Source: Synchiropus splendidus (Eukaryota > Chordata > Actinopteri > Syngnathiformes > Callionymidae). From it: a stretch of 64,000 bases of DNA. Location: positions 7,448,437 to 7,512,436 of the forward strand of contig NC_071334.1 of the NCBI RefSeq assembly GCF_027744825.2. The letters run 5' to 3'. The notes below the pieces were generated by a model. That model worked only from the letters and a program-made list of their open reading frames with translations. It ran no database searches and had not been told where the DNA came from. Each line of letters opens with the position of its first letter. The first letter of the stretch is position 1. A program made the position numbers and the translations under genes. Of this stretch, positions 33,168-45,459 are shown piece after piece.

Positions 33168-35336
33168 CAGGACATCCCGCTATGTTTCTGTTCTGGTCGA
33201 CCACTGATGATGACGTCAAAGTCCGACGTGTTTGTACAATTTAATTATTCATCCAAAGCATAAATTCACGTCTCCAAAGAAACGTCGGCGTCCACAACAC
33301 GTGTACATATTTAAACAGAATGAAAAATAGAAACTACGGCTTGGGAGGTTTGGAATGGTCCGCCTGCGTTTCAGCTGACGTCTGTGACGGAGAACGAAAC
33401 GTGAGTCAGCAAAACGAATAAATGACGGAACTTCCTTTCTTGCCAAAAGACTTTATATGCAGTTGACACGATTTTAAATATCCGATAATACTATTATGCG
33501 TAGAAATGTATTCGATACAAATGATAAATAAATAACATATTCGGTCCGTGACGCCACTTCCTTCCCCAGTCGGATAATAAATATTATATCATTTCATGAC
33601 ATAATATTTAAAAATTAAAGAGTACATTGCATGTGATTACAACTCTGCTTACAACAGCTTTTGATTATTTTAAAATCCCGCAATTGGCTGCGGAATTACT
33701 GGCCAGCTGTACAATAATACATTGAATTGAGACCTACGAGAGAATCTGGGTCAAAACGAAAAAAAACGAAGCGTCAAATGCATGAAACGAGCGAAAAAAA
33801 TGAAAGTAAGGCGTACATTTGTCGCTAGAAATGTGATCAAAACGCAACAAAAGCTTTTAATTGTTTTAAAATCTCAGAATTTAAAGCAAAACTAGAACGG
33901 GTGTCCACCATGCTTTGTGTTCTATCAGTCACGTGACCAGAGGCACGCCATTCACAAAGCCATTGAGAAATGACTCGTACGAGACGAACGATTTTTGAGG
34001 CAAAGTCGTCAAATTGTAACGGTATGCCAAGTGGACAAACGTAGTTATTGCACGTTTTTCAGTGCGAGCAGATAACCACCCCAATATAGAATATATTTGT
34101 CGGTAGAAATGCGATCAAAAGTCAACAAAAGCTTTTGTTTTAAAATCTCACAATTTAGAGCGAAATAGAACGGATGTCCACCATGTTTTGTGTTCAGACA
34201 GGAGAGCAGGCTGTCACTCACGTGACCGGAGGCACGCCCTTCATAAAGCCATTGACAAATGAAACGTAAGAGTGAAACGATTTTTGAGGCAAATTCGTAA
34301 AATCATTACGGTATGCCAAGTGGACAAACGTCGTTATTGCACGTTTTTCAGCGCGAGCAGATAACCACCGTAATAATACATTTTAATGGGGAATCACAAA
34401 ACAATCTCAGTCCAAACGAAAGAAACTAAGCATCATTTACATAAAACGAGCACATAATATTACAATGTAGGATATATTTGTTGCTAGAAATGCGATCAAA
34501 AGCCAATAAAGTTATTTAAAAACTCCGCAATTTGGAGCGTATTTATGGCCAGCAGGGTAAACGTTACAATACTACAATTTAACAGGGAATCACAAAACAA
34601 TCTCGGTCCAAACGAAAGAAAATAAGCGTTATTTACATAAAAGGAGCACATAATATTATAATGTAGGATGTATTTGTCGCTAGAAATGCGATCAAATTCC
34701 AATAAAGTCATTTAAAACCCCGCATTGTAGAGCGTATTTATGGCCAGCAGGGCAAACGTCACACTACTACGTTTTAATAGGGAATCACAAAAGAATCTCG
34801 TTCCAAACGAAAGAAAATAAGCGTTATTTACATAAAACGACCACATATTATTATAATGTAGGATATATTTGTTGCTAGAAGTGCGATCAAAAGCCAATAA
34901 AGTCATTTAAAACCCCGCATTTTGGAGCGTATTTATGGCCAGCAGGGCAAACGTCACAATACTACGATTTCAGTGAGCACCACTAAAGAACCTGGGTCAA
35001 AACGATAAAACGAAGCGCCATAAACATACACCGATCGGAAAATATGAAAATAAAGTGTACATTTGTCGCTAGAAATGTGATCAAAACTCAATAAAAGCAT
35101 TTAATTGTTTTAAAATCTCGCAATTTAGAGCAAAAATAGAACGGATGTCCGCCATGTTTTATGTTCAGACAGGGGAGAAAGCTGTCAGTCACGTGACCAG
35201 AGGAACGCCCTTCACTAAGCCATTGAGAAATTAAATGTACCTGGGATACGTTTTTTGAGGCAAATTCGTCAAAGCACTACGTTTTCATGAAGTGGACAAA
35301 CGTTGTTATTGCACGTTTTTTTGTGAGACTGGGTTG
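33168..35336 (-). repeat. Right terminal inverted repeat arm
   Basis: Reverse complement of the left arm. It has three of the 195-bp units (marks at 34542, 34737 and 34932). It also has an extra tandem unit of about 289 bp ('ggtatgccaagtggacaaac' at 34021 and 34310) that occurs only once on the left. Over at least 216 bp (34496-34711 against 23781-23996) the arms are identical. Confidence 0.85.
34445..35030 (-). repeat. Three 195-bp tandem repeats in the right arm
   Basis: 'tttatggccagcagggyaaac' recurs at 34542, 34737 and 34932, exactly 195 bp apart. It is the mirror of the left-arm array with two fewer units. Confidence 0.88.
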
Positions 35337-35343
35337 TTCTTAA

Positions 35344-36207
35344 AGTCAGTGGTCAAACTGAACTCAACTGTCATGGATCTGTTTGATTTCGCCTCCTCGT
35401 GTTAGTAATGTAAGTGGCTCTACCTTCATAAACAGCACAGGTGATGTAAGAGTAACACAGAAACTAGAGAAGGTCTTGTACTGCCCTCTATTGGTGTCTC
35501 TGCAGTGTCACACCCACAGCTGCTTCCTACCCTGAAACACAAAATCATCCACAGCATCTCTGATGAGAAAATGCCAAACAATAAATTAATGACCACACAT
35601 ACTAGACACATCTGAACTAAATAAAATGCTTTTGCCCTCTGCTTTTCAGTTGCCCCGAAGAAGCAGACTCTGATCCAGGGATTGGCTTTAGCTGTCACTG
35701 TTTATGTTGCTGCTCGGCAGACCTTCAAAAACCGTGGAAACAAGAGTAGCACATTGTGTGTGTTACAGAACAGCAGGGGAGGAGCGCTGAAGGCAGAGCA
35801 GGAGTGAAGCCATGGTGTTTAATCCAGAAAAGACTTGATCGTGATGAGACAAGATGATGACTTGATGAGATGACGGCTGGATGAGACTTGACTAAACTAA
35901 GTGAAACAATGACTTGATGTGGAGACTTGACTTGGCGGGCCAAGAGTAGATGAGACTGGACTCGACCATACTGTTGCTTGACGTTGATACTTTACAAAAC
36001 ATGACGACTAGAAAGACTAGCTGAAGCAGGACTTGACCAAACAGTTCCTTTACTCTCTGGAGAGACTTGACATGATGAGACTAAATGAGACTGTTACTTG
36101 ACTTGACGTGGAGACTTGACTAAACTTCAGAAGACTTACTCAAAAATACTTTCAGAAATGTAGTCAAACAGCTCAGGATTATAGAATATAGCTGCTTCTA
36201 TATTCTA
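35344..36207. other. No gene; 'gacttga'-rich stretch and hairpin
   Basis: About 35830-36130 is made of loose repeats of 'gagacttgact' and 'gatgagac'. A perfect 9-bp inverted repeat (tagaatata / tatattcta) around 'gctgcttc' at 36182-36207 abuts the next element. The frames here are not credible genes. Confidence 0.5.
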
Positions 36208-38997
36208 GACTAAATAATCAAAGGTGTAAGTAACTACAATATTATCTCTGGTTTAAACATTAAGACGTTATTTAAGATTTAATGAAACAGTTTTTTCATT
36301 CTCCAAATATTTCTAAAAAGATAAAACAGAAACACTTCACAGTTTTCACTAATAGTTCAAATGACACAGCTATCCAACTCATGCACCATTGTTCTGTGTT
36401 TAAAAAAGAAAATTTCTACTTGCTTGATAAATACTTTCAATTTTCAGAAATGGGGTCAAGCAATAAAAGGATAAAACAGAAGAAAGAAATACTTTTTGTT
36501 TTCAGTATTAGTTCAAATGACTATCCAACTAATATGAGTTTCTGTTGAATCAGTCTGCGTTTACTTTTATGCCGTGTGTGTGAGTTTGAAACAAAGCATT
36601 TTTACTTACTCAAGAAATAGTTTCAGAAAATGTGGTCAAACAGTTTGGGAGCAGTCATGATGCCTGGCTCTGTTTCCGGACACTGACAGGCATCTACAGA
36701 GTCCTACAAACTTTGGTGGGTGTTTCTGACCAATGTCTGCTGATGGAGGCGGGAGTTCTTTCACAGAAGGCTGAATCTTCAGAAAAAAAAAAAAAAAAAA
36801 AAAAATCTTGAAAAGAAACAATCTGAAGACAGTGAGGATTGTCTGTCAAACCTCACCGTCTTCGGACAACATTGTTCAGACAAGGTTCCCACACAGGTCA
36901 CCCATCTGTAGACCCCTCCTTATCAAATTGCATCATTTGACAGGGGAAAGGTTCACACCCCTGAGTTACCTAGCAAACGCTGGGCTCTTCCAACACTGTT
37001 TTATCCAAAATCAACAAAGGTGTCACCTAGGCCCTGCCCACACAAATGGAGTATTTAGATAACCCTGATTCAGACCACATTTTACAACGGTTCAAAGATA
37101 ACTTTTGCTGTTGACCAGGCCTTACACAACAGCCGACTCCTTTTCAAATTGCATCATTTGACAGGGGAAAAGTTCACACCCCTGAGCTCCCTAGCAGACG
37201 CTGGGCTCTTCCAACATTTTTTTGAAGTATCCAGATTAAAAAAAAAAAAGGTATCACAACAGCTGTTCCTAAGCCCTGCCCTTAGACCAGGGTATTTAGG
37301 TGACCCTGATCAGACCACATTTTACATGAGTTCAAGGGAAACCTTTGCTGCTGACCAGGCCTTCCAGAACTTCCTCCAACTCCCTTCAATAGATACCAGT
37401 GTGGCCACGGATGCTTTATAGGTGAAAAAAAAAAACTATTATAATAACTTTGTCATGTTGGTTTATCATATTCATCTCTTCATTTATAGGTATTATTACC
37501 CATCTGTGTGACGTTAATATCTCTGTGTTAATATCTCAGGATATTATGTACTAGATACATTGTCTCTTCTAATATGAGATATTATCGAGCCAGCCAATAA
37601 CTTTCTGGTGGTGTTAGAAGGACCACTGGAGCTGGAACAAACAGAGATTTTATTATTTTAAAGTTACATGATGCTCTTTCAAGTCAGACGATAAAATATA
37701 GAAACATTCTATTTTCATCAGTCGTTGCTTGACTGAGTCATGCTTTTCGAAAAAAATCTAGTCACACTAAAGGTAAAAAAAAGACTTCACTACTTTTAGT
37801 TTGTACTGTACCCTGTAATTTAGGGGTAAAACAATCAAACGTGCGAGCAGTACAAAATTACTTCATCATCAGCTGTGATATTTAGATCAGACCAGACTGA
37901 GCAATACAACGTTTGAGCCTTCGAGAAGTTACTACTCAACACTAATACACACATACTGCGCACAAGCACAAACTGGACTGTAACACACGACAAAGTTAAC
38001 ACACACACAGCGACACGCAACCACTGTTGCAAAAATGAGGGAAAGTGAGAATAAGTTACAAGAACTGTTCTTCACTCTGCTTCTTTTGAATCCCTGTATC
38101 ATGCAAGATGAAATGACTGAATGTGTTCCTACAATGTAAGAATTGTGAAGCAATGCAATATAAGAGCTATACAAACGTCCTATAACTTGTCATGTAACAC
38201 ATCTACAATGTAGGAGAGGCTGCACATTCATTGAATGAATTCATTTATACTTGATGCTATCCCTAGTCAGACAAGTAGTGCAGAAATATCCAGAGTATGT
38301 CAACCCTTAATTTTATTTTATTTTAAGTTTTTTGCCCTACCAGTGGCTAAAATGTGTATTTTACAAGCCATGCTTTTCACTGATTTCAATGTGTCTTTAT
38401 TCTGTATTTTCAGGTGAAAACAGCCACATGCCACATGCCACATGCACACAGCCACATCTGAAGACAAACCTCATTGGTTTGTGAAGACCTCATTGAGGTC
38501 TTCAGAGGACCACTCTGTCTTCAGATTGTCTCTTTTGAAAATTCAACCGCCCGGGAAAGAACTCACATCTCCTCAGCAAATTAACCGGTTATCACGGACT
38601 CTGTTTCAGTGTCTGAGAACTAATGCTGAAAACTAAAAGTATTTCTCTCTTTTGTTTTATCCCACTTCACTCAACCTTATTTTCTGAAAAACTGAAAGTA
38701 TTTCTTTCTTTTGTTTTATCCTTGTTCACTGAACCTTATTTTCTGAAAACTAAAAGTATTTCTCAAACAAGTACAAATTATCTGTTTTAAACACATTTTG
38801 AAAAAATGGCGCAAGAGTCTGGTATCTGTGTCATTTGAACTATTAGTGAAGACTAAAAAAAGTGTTTTCTTTCTACTGTTTTATCTTTAAGAAATATTTC
38901 AAGAATGAAAAACTGTTACACAAGTTGTTAAATAACTTCTAAAATGTTTATACCAGAAATAATATTGTAGCTACTAACACGTTTTGATTATTTAGTC
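36208..38997. mobile_element. Inverted-repeat element of about 2.8 kb, non-coding
   Basis: It begins GACTAAATAATCAAA and ends with the mirror TTTGATTATTTAGTC (with small differences inward). TA flanks both edges. The arms align on and off over about 500-650 bp, for example 'agataaaacag' and 'ttcactaatagttcaaatgacaca' in mirrored order near 36310-36370 and 38825-38880. The centre carries a 221-bp tandem duplication and an A run at about 36782-36806. No transposase is seen, so this is a non-autonomous element. TA flanks would fit Tc1/mariner, but two bases are weak evidence. Confidence 0.65.
36911..37370 (+). repeat. 221-bp tandem duplication inside the 36.2-39.0 kb element
   Basis: 'aaattgcatcatttgacagg' occurs at 36925 and 37146, and 'gctgggctcttccaaca' and 'cagaccacattttac' recur at the same offset. 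The second unit has picked up an A run. Confidence 0.85.
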
Positions 38998-40316
38998 TAC
39001 AATGCAGAAACAGTTGAACATTTACTAATGCTGAAACTTTAAGGTTTTATTTTCAATATCTCAATTTCATCCTTTTTTTCCCACATCCTTAAGGTAATCC
39101 CATGGAGCCACATCAAACCCCTTCCCTCCCACAGATCCTACCTGACCTCTCACCGTGCCTAACCTTTTGTTGCGGCTGTGAGGATGCAGCTGACCCCTCC
39201 GTAGCACCACACAGGACGTAGCTTCCCCCCTCGACCTTCACTATTTTCCTTTCTGTCACAAAGCAAGGGGAATAGGGTTTAGGGTTTAGGGGGTAGGGTT
39301 AATTATTTTCCTTCCTTCCTGTCCTAACACAAGGAGGGAGGGTTATTATTTTAATTTCCTGTTGATATTAAAAGGGGGTAGGGGTTTTATTACCTCCGGG
39401 GGGGAGGTAATTGAATTGGCTTGAGAAATAAATGTTCGTTACAAATATTATTAAAAAATAGCTTGTGTTTGTGACTGGCCCTTTATAATGAAAGGTCATA
39501 CATTTCTTCGAATAACATCAAATATGATGTGGTGCCTGATCACATCCATACAGTGAGTACAATAGTTTCTTAAAATACTTGACAGTAAAAATGTGGTGCT
39601 GAAATGCTTGAACAACTGCAGAGCACTTGTCGCATTGTTGTGTTAAAACTAAGTGTAAAATTAGACATTCATCCAGATAAATTCTGTGTTAAAGAGATGT
39701 CGAGAGATAAACAAAACTGCGCAGTCAGTGAGGAGGTGAGATATGTCATGTACATTACGTCAATAATAGTCACGTGACGATACTGGTATTTTTCTCGAGG
39801 ACCGGCTAGCGTCCATTTCAGCTGACGCCTGATGACGTTTTTTATTTATTTTTTTACTGGCAGGAAAGAGCAGAAGCCGCCTGTGGTAGCTCGCCTCTGG
39901 TGTCCGGGGTAAAATGCAAACATAACAAAATGTAAATAAAACATTCAGAAGTCACGGCGCGTCGGTTTCCCGGTGACGTCACTATTCAGCGACGATTACA
40001 TTTTGCGAACCTATTAATAGCTAGTTTTACTGTTTATTGCAGGCACAAACCGCAAAGCGTATTCACATTAAAGCGCAAGTGAACACGTCTCAGAACGTCA
40101 CGAACGGCCTTGCTACGTATTTGCTCGACCCCGCCCACTCGTCCATCTTGTTCAGCCAGAACGCGTGTGGCCGCATGTTCTTCCCTCGCGGCTCCTCAGG
40201 CGGATGGTTCCCGGACTGTCGAGTTGAGAAGCTCCTTTCAAGCTGCTGCTGCTGCTGCCGCCGCCGCCGCCGCCGCCGCCGACCTTCTGCTGACAAGTTC
40301 TCGGTGAACATTGAAG
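38998..40316. other. Intergenic; 5' flank of zinc-finger gene A
   Basis: There is no gene until the CpG-rich stretch at about 40060-40330, which looks like the promoter/5' UTR of the gene starting at 40317. It contains 'gtccatcttg' (YY1-like). A CTG run then CCG run (about 40241-40281) lies in the 5' UTR; frames through it give poly-Ala/Ser/Arg and are not real. Confidence 0.5.
40241..40281. repeat. (CTG)n/(CCG)n triplet repeat
   Basis: About four CTG and nine CCG units in the inferred 5' UTR of zinc-finger gene A. Confidence 0.9.
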
Positions 40317-43300
40317 ATGGTGACCGATAAACCAGGTAAACGCACACATCACTATTCTGCACCACGATATACACCGATTCATGTTCATGTTGGAGGATCT
40401 GTTTTTTTCTCAGCAACTTTTTTTTTTAATTAACCAGTCTAAAAGTCTCACCTGTTATTAAAGGTATTCATTTGTAACGCAAATACTTTTCCAACATTTA
40501 TTTTCTTTAAGTTAAAAGTGTGAAATCACTTTTAAATAAAGTTGAATTAACCAAATGAGGCTGGCGGATCCGTTTTTTCCTGCCTGTGAATTAACTTACA
40601 CCCAGAAAAGCCAATAAATCCCACTTAGAACATGGCCGCATTCGCTTGTATATTCATTTTTACGCGTTCACACTTTGTTCTTTGTTGTCGTCGACCTCAT
40701 GTCTGTCCAGACTTCAGGCGACCGTATGAGTTCATGTGCTAATGTGAGCCTGTCTGGGCTTTGCTGGGTGTGTTGTGTTGTTGATACTAATTCAATTGGG
40801 AGGTAAAACCTCAAACTCGCTTTCTTGTGTTGACTCCCCACCCCCCAGCCCGGACACGATCTCACGTGTTCTGACAATGAAATGATCGTCGGCGGGGGAG
40901 GGCGGGCGCTCTTGTTAAGTTGCCGGATCACCATCCAGTTTGGTGGAAGTCGGAACTGTGAATAAAACCGGCTGTGTTGATACCTCCTGCCAGTTTTCCT
41001 TTCAGCTTCCAGCTATCACATTGGTAATATGATGTGTTGGGACAATTAATTTGAGAGTCGACTCATGTTTGATGTTTTTATTTAATTTTAACTGTTCCCA
41101 AAGTTTTGTTTCGTTCAGATTGACTTGACGTATCGACCAGTGTTCCACAGACTTCTTTATTTTCTCAAGCCAAGTAGCCGTGGACACGGATTTTCGGTGA
41201 AAAACTACAACAGGACATATACACAACCATGCATCAAATCACATCTCGAACATTTCTCTTATAGAATATGAAAATAAAATACAAGAAAAGAACGACATAC
41301 CGTTTCGCCATCAAAACCAAAACTCAGGAGAAGTTAAACAGACTCCAGCTCTTTCTTTCAGCTCCAACGCGGCGCAAGCCTTTGCTTTTCTGGTTCCAAA
41401 GGGACTGAAACTAGCCGTCACGTGACACATACGTCACCTTTTCTCCCCTCAGCGACCCCAAATGACTCAACAGGGGGCGCCAAACCCGACACCTCAACTC
41501 GCCCCTCCCCCCCACACACGTCCAAGACATCAAAACATTCAGTCAAACCCAAACCGATGACAGATACAGTGTTAGTTATTAACATTGTCTCTAATTCTTT
41601 TGTGATATTAATGACAGAAATCACACTTAAAACAGTTGCCTGTTTGCATTTTTATAATAGATCTATTTGGTCCTTCAGCCCACTATAAAACCTTGATGCC
41701 TCTGAGTCTTTGGTGTCACACAGTGCAGTCAAGGAACAGTCTGCCATGCTGGTGAGGGTCTGTGGTCACATGAGAGGAGTGTCTGCATTCAAACATGTGA
41801 CTCTGCATTTAGAAGATGCACAACATGCATGAATATGTTCCTGTGAAATTACAATCATTCACAGCTCAAACATGTTCAAGTTGTATATTGCATTTTGACG
41901 TTGATGAAACAGATTTGTTTTCATTCAGCTCTGTCCAGTTAATTGAAAAACATAATCCATTCCTAAACAATCATGAGTTGCAGCTGTGATACATATCATG
42001 GTACTTAATAGACGTTTTGAGTATCATGTGTTGAAATGTTTCAGTCGTGTGATTATGGGCAAAGTGAACATCACGATTATTTTGTAATGCGATTACTAAT
42101 CCCAATTTTTCATCGTGCTTGGGAGAGCCTCTGCATTTTTATTGCTTTATAGTGTTGTTCCATTTTCACCCACTGTTTCTTCAGCAGTTGCATTGTCTAC
42201 CGTCTAAATTATGGTGCTGAAGAAATGTTTTATTTACTTTTAACAGAAGCAGAAGTGGCCAGTGACCCTGATACATCTCTTCATGCTGACCACCAGAGTT
42301 CTAAATCTGATGTTGAAGACAGGAGGGAAAGCAGTTGCAGTCAGTCAGATTCTGACACCGTGGAGGATCCGGAAGGTCATGTTGGTGAGAAGAAAGATGG
42401 TGCTGCTCACAAGTCACCATTGTGCTCTGAAGAAACCGACCCCGCAAAACCTTTCGTCTGCTCTCAGTGCGGTCGAGGTTTTCGCCAGAAAGGCAACCTA
42501 AAGAGCCACATGACAACACATGGTGGGGAAAAGAAATTTAAGTGCACCTACTGTAGTAAATGTTTTAGCCTTGCACGTTACCTGGACATCCACTTAAGAA
42601 CTCACACTGGAGCAAAACCTTTCATCTGTTCTGTGTGTGGTAACTGCTATAGATATAGAGAACACCTAAAGAATCACATGCAGAGTCACACTGGAGCAAA
42701 CTCCTTCTCTTGCTCTCAGTGTGCAAAATGTTTTCTGACTCGAGATCTTCTCCGTAGACACATGAGAATCCACACCGGTGAAAAACCTTACGGTTGCTCT
42801 GAGTGTGGGAAATGTTTTGCACAGAAAGGGAACCTAGTGGAACATATGAAAACTCACTCGGAAGAAAGGCCTTTCAAATGCTCTCAATGTAGCAAGTCTT
42901 TCAAACGGAAAGACAAACTGAAACAACACATGAGAATTCACACCGGTGAAAAACTGTATAGCTGCCCTGAGTGTAGCCAGTGTTTTGCACGAAGTGAAAT
43001 CCTGAAAGAACACTTGAAAATCCACACTGGGGAAAAACCATTCATCTGCTCACATTGTGGCGATTGCTTTAGGCATAGAGAGTACTTGAAGATACATTTG
43101 AGAATACATTCTGGAGAACGACCTTTCAGCTGCTCTGTGTGCAAAAAAAGTTTTGTAGGGAAAGGGCATCTAACAGTACATATGAGAATTCACACCGGAG
43201 AAAAGCCTTTCATGTGCTCTCAGTGTGGCAAAAGCTTCACACAGAGGAGCAACCTTAAGATGCACATGAAAGTTCACACGGGGGAAAGGCCTTTCCAGTG

Positions 43301-43637
43301 CTCCAAGTGTGACAAGTGTTTTGCGCTCAAAGAGACCCTAAAGGGCCACATGAGAATTCATGCTGAGGAGAATCCTTACAGCTGCTCTGATTGTGGGAAA
43401 ACTTTTGCTGCAAATTCCTCTCTGAGAGAACACAGCAAAATTCACACGGGACAAAAACCTTATATCTGTTCTCAGTGCGGTGATTGCTTTGCGCACAGAG
43501 GCACACTGGTGAAACACATGAGAGTCCATACGGGTGAAAAACCGTACAGCTGCACCCACTGTGGTAAATGTTTTACGCAGCAAGGGAACCTGAAAACACA
43601 CATGAAAATTCACGCTCAGGAGAAAGATGTATCATAA
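40317..43637 (+). CDS. C2H2 zinc-finger protein A, 14 fingers
   Basis: Exon 1 (40317-40335) encodes MVTDKP and ends in phase 1 at a GTAAAC donor. Exon 2 (42247-43637) begins after 'ttttaacag' and completes a Glu codon. The two give a protein of about 470 aa ending at TAA. Residues 1-75 are an acidic leader rich in Ser/Asp ([20 protein letters not shown]). Then come 14 consecutive C2H2 fingers, all with Cys and His ligands in place, joined by TGEKP-type linkers or variants. Many have CGKCF-type knuckles. The leader resembles the exons at 55574 and 63131. It probably acts in the nucleus as a sequence-specific DNA binder, but the target is unknown. There is no KRAB or SCAN domain. A second ATG-less start inside the ORF is not needed. 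It is followed by AATAAA at 44110. Confidence 0.9.
41813..42240 (+). repeat. Duplicated block, copy 1 (with 45842-46240)
   Basis: 'agctctgtccagttaattga' and 'ttcttcagcagttgcattgt' occur in the same order in both copies, as do flanking words such as 'attatggtgctgaagaaatg'. Copy 1 is the last part of the intron of zinc-finger gene A. Copy 2 lacks the zinc-finger exon. Confidence 0.85.
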
Positions 43638-44109
43638 ACTGATGACATTGGAACGGTTCAGCCTTCAGAAGATTAATGAAAGCGTGTGGAAAATTTCACG
43701 CACCAGGAGAAAATCCTGCGTTTGCAATGAGTGTGTAAAAACAGTCCACTTCTATAGGATTCCTTCATGACCCACGAGTGCCAGTGGAGTGAAACCTTGC
43801 TTCTTTTGAATGTATCGTGGCATCAAAATATATGAGGAAACATGCTCAGGAATCTTAATTTTAAATGTGATGAATGTGATGAAACGATTTTTAAATTCCT
43901 GTGGACCAACGTGTGTCCAGAGTAACTTTGTCTTTGTATCATTCTCTGATTTTATGCTGTTTTTATTGGCTCATTTATTGTAACTTTAGGATGAGCTCGA
44001 TTATTATCGAGTTGCCATGCGTTTTCACTTTTAGTGTTCTCCTGATGGTTTTTACTGTTTTTAATTTTTTTCTGATTAAACATTGTTACCTCCTGCCAGC
44101 TTGATGTTC

Positions 44110-44115
44110 AATAAA
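44110..44115 (+). terminator. Polyadenylation signal of zinc-finger gene A
   Basis: AATAAA about 470 bp after the stop codon, in AT-rich sequence. Confidence 0.6.
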
Positions 44116-44654
44116 TTGCATGATAAAAGAAACCGCTTGATTTTCATTCTCTTAATTTTGCAGTTGTGATGGAGATTCAGTCCAACTTGGCATGTGGTTG
44201 AAATTGTAACTGAAGAAACGGGTTGCTGCGGGCTGTAGAATTCTTGTAGAATTCTTCCAGCTGATCATGAGGACACCTTTTCACCAATAGGGTGTCTCAA
44301 GAGTTTCATCAGTTGTCTGTCTGGTCCTGCTTGTTTCCGCTGACATTTAAACCGTGTGTGCTTGATCAGTCAGAACAAAAACAAAAACCTGCACCACCCA
44401 ACAAGCTGCAAAACAAACATGGGGACTGTGGAAGAAGTATTCTTTGCTATTCCTGTTAACAATGTTGTTTTGTTCTTGAGTGTTGGAGCAATACTTGAAC
44501 CTCAGTCAGACTTCATTGAACAGCTCAGTTTCCTCAACAGATGCACTTGTGCGCTGATTCTTTGTTCCCAGCCAGACAACAAATACCTTTCAACGAAGAA
44601 CGGTCATAATCGTGGCATGTGTCTATTGTATATACGGATGATTGACGGATCACT

Positions 44655-44960
44655 CAGGATGGAAACAGGGAGGGTTTGGATTCCTGTGGAACCGGACTGA
44701 AAAGGTTCTGTTTCGATATCTGTGAAGTCAAGTCAGAGTTGTTTTTTTTGTATGTATTTACTGTAATGTAATTTAAACCAACCAGCATCAGTACATGTAG
44801 CCTCAATCTGTCAGATGATAATTCAAATAAAATAGAAGAGATATGTTGAGAAAATATCAATTGATCAATAATCTGAAGATTATATTATACAGTATTATGT
44901 AGTACAGGGTAATGCAATAAGTATGAGGGGAAACTATACACATGCAACATGTCTGTGGAA
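44655..44960 (+). repeat. Duplicated block, copy 1 (with 46957-47260)
   Basis: 'ggaaccggactgaa' and 'aaaccaaccagcatcagtac' and 'tatacagtattat' recur in the same order at 46957-47260. The two copies bracket the astacin-like exon and LINE pieces. Confidence 0.8.
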
Positions 44961-45088
44961 AGCACAATTTTCAATGTTGTGTTTCATTTTTTCATGTTAA
45001 GAGTTGTGTACCAGAAGCATGAAATGTATTTTCGATTTCACACATGCAAATCTGTGATTGTGACTATGTGTGTGACCTTATGCTTATG

Positions 45089-45245
45089 TGGGGACACTTT
45101 TGCCGGTCCCCGCAAGGTTAAGCCTTCATTTCAGGATGGAGACTTTAAAGTAACTGGCTCAATATACATGGGTGAGCCACTTGTTTTGGATGGTTAGGTT
45201 TAGGGTGAGAGGCTGGGGAAAGGGTTACGGCAATGAGAGGACCTC
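45089..45245 (-). repeat. Dispersed repeat copy, inverted
   Basis: The reverse complement of the 17620-18330 family: 'ggttaggtttagggtgagag', 'ctggggaaagggtta'. Confidence 0.75.
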
Positions 45246-45459
45246 ACCATGATACTGATACAAACCTGTGTGTGTGTGTAGATGTGATGATCACTGAGGA
45301 CCAGAACCTGTTGCTCCGGGCCAACAGGGACGGTCCAGTTGAGCCCCCATTTCATTTTTTTCTGAAACACAATTTCTGTTTCCACAACAAAATCTGAAAA
45401 TGTTCAGTGATCTACTGTACCTTTTGATCTACTGTACTGCTTAATTGATCCTTCAACAG

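Larger units (their letters stand above)
22766..35336 (+). mobile_element. 12.6 kb KDZ-superfamily DNA transposon with about 2.2 kb terminal inverted repeats
   Basis: The ends are perfect mirror images (CAACCCAGTCTCAC... on the left, its reverse complement on the right). Each is bordered by TTCTTAA (22759-22765 and 35337-35343), a 7-bp target duplication. The arms, 22766 to about 24997 and about 33168 to 35336, align almost throughout. Between them, both in plus orientation, lie a broken KDZ transposase gene (25570-28407) and a second gene (30918 to about 32360), plus a LINE 3' fragment and a TA microsatellite. The KDZ call rests on the transposase motifs. The 7-8 bp duplication fits that superfamily. 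The element cannot now make an active transposase. Arms this long are unusual for DNA transposons. Confidence 0.85.

Noticed and set aside
22766..35336. A CRISPR array or defence island as explanation of the 195-bp repeats
   Set aside because: The repeats are head-to-tail without spacers, and the whole context is eukaryotic with spliced genes.
39273..39300. Telomere-like 'gggtttagggtttaggg'
   Set aside because: Only two or three imperfect TTTAGGG-like units. The vertebrate repeat is TTAGGG, and there is no long array.
40090..40416. Frames with Arg, Gln, Ala or Gly runs
   Set aside because: They depend on the CTG/CCG repeat in the 5' UTR of zinc-finger gene A; three frames on both strands are open for that reason.
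42301..43613. Minus-strand frames across zinc-finger gene A
   Set aside because: Shadows of the repetitive finger-coding sequence.
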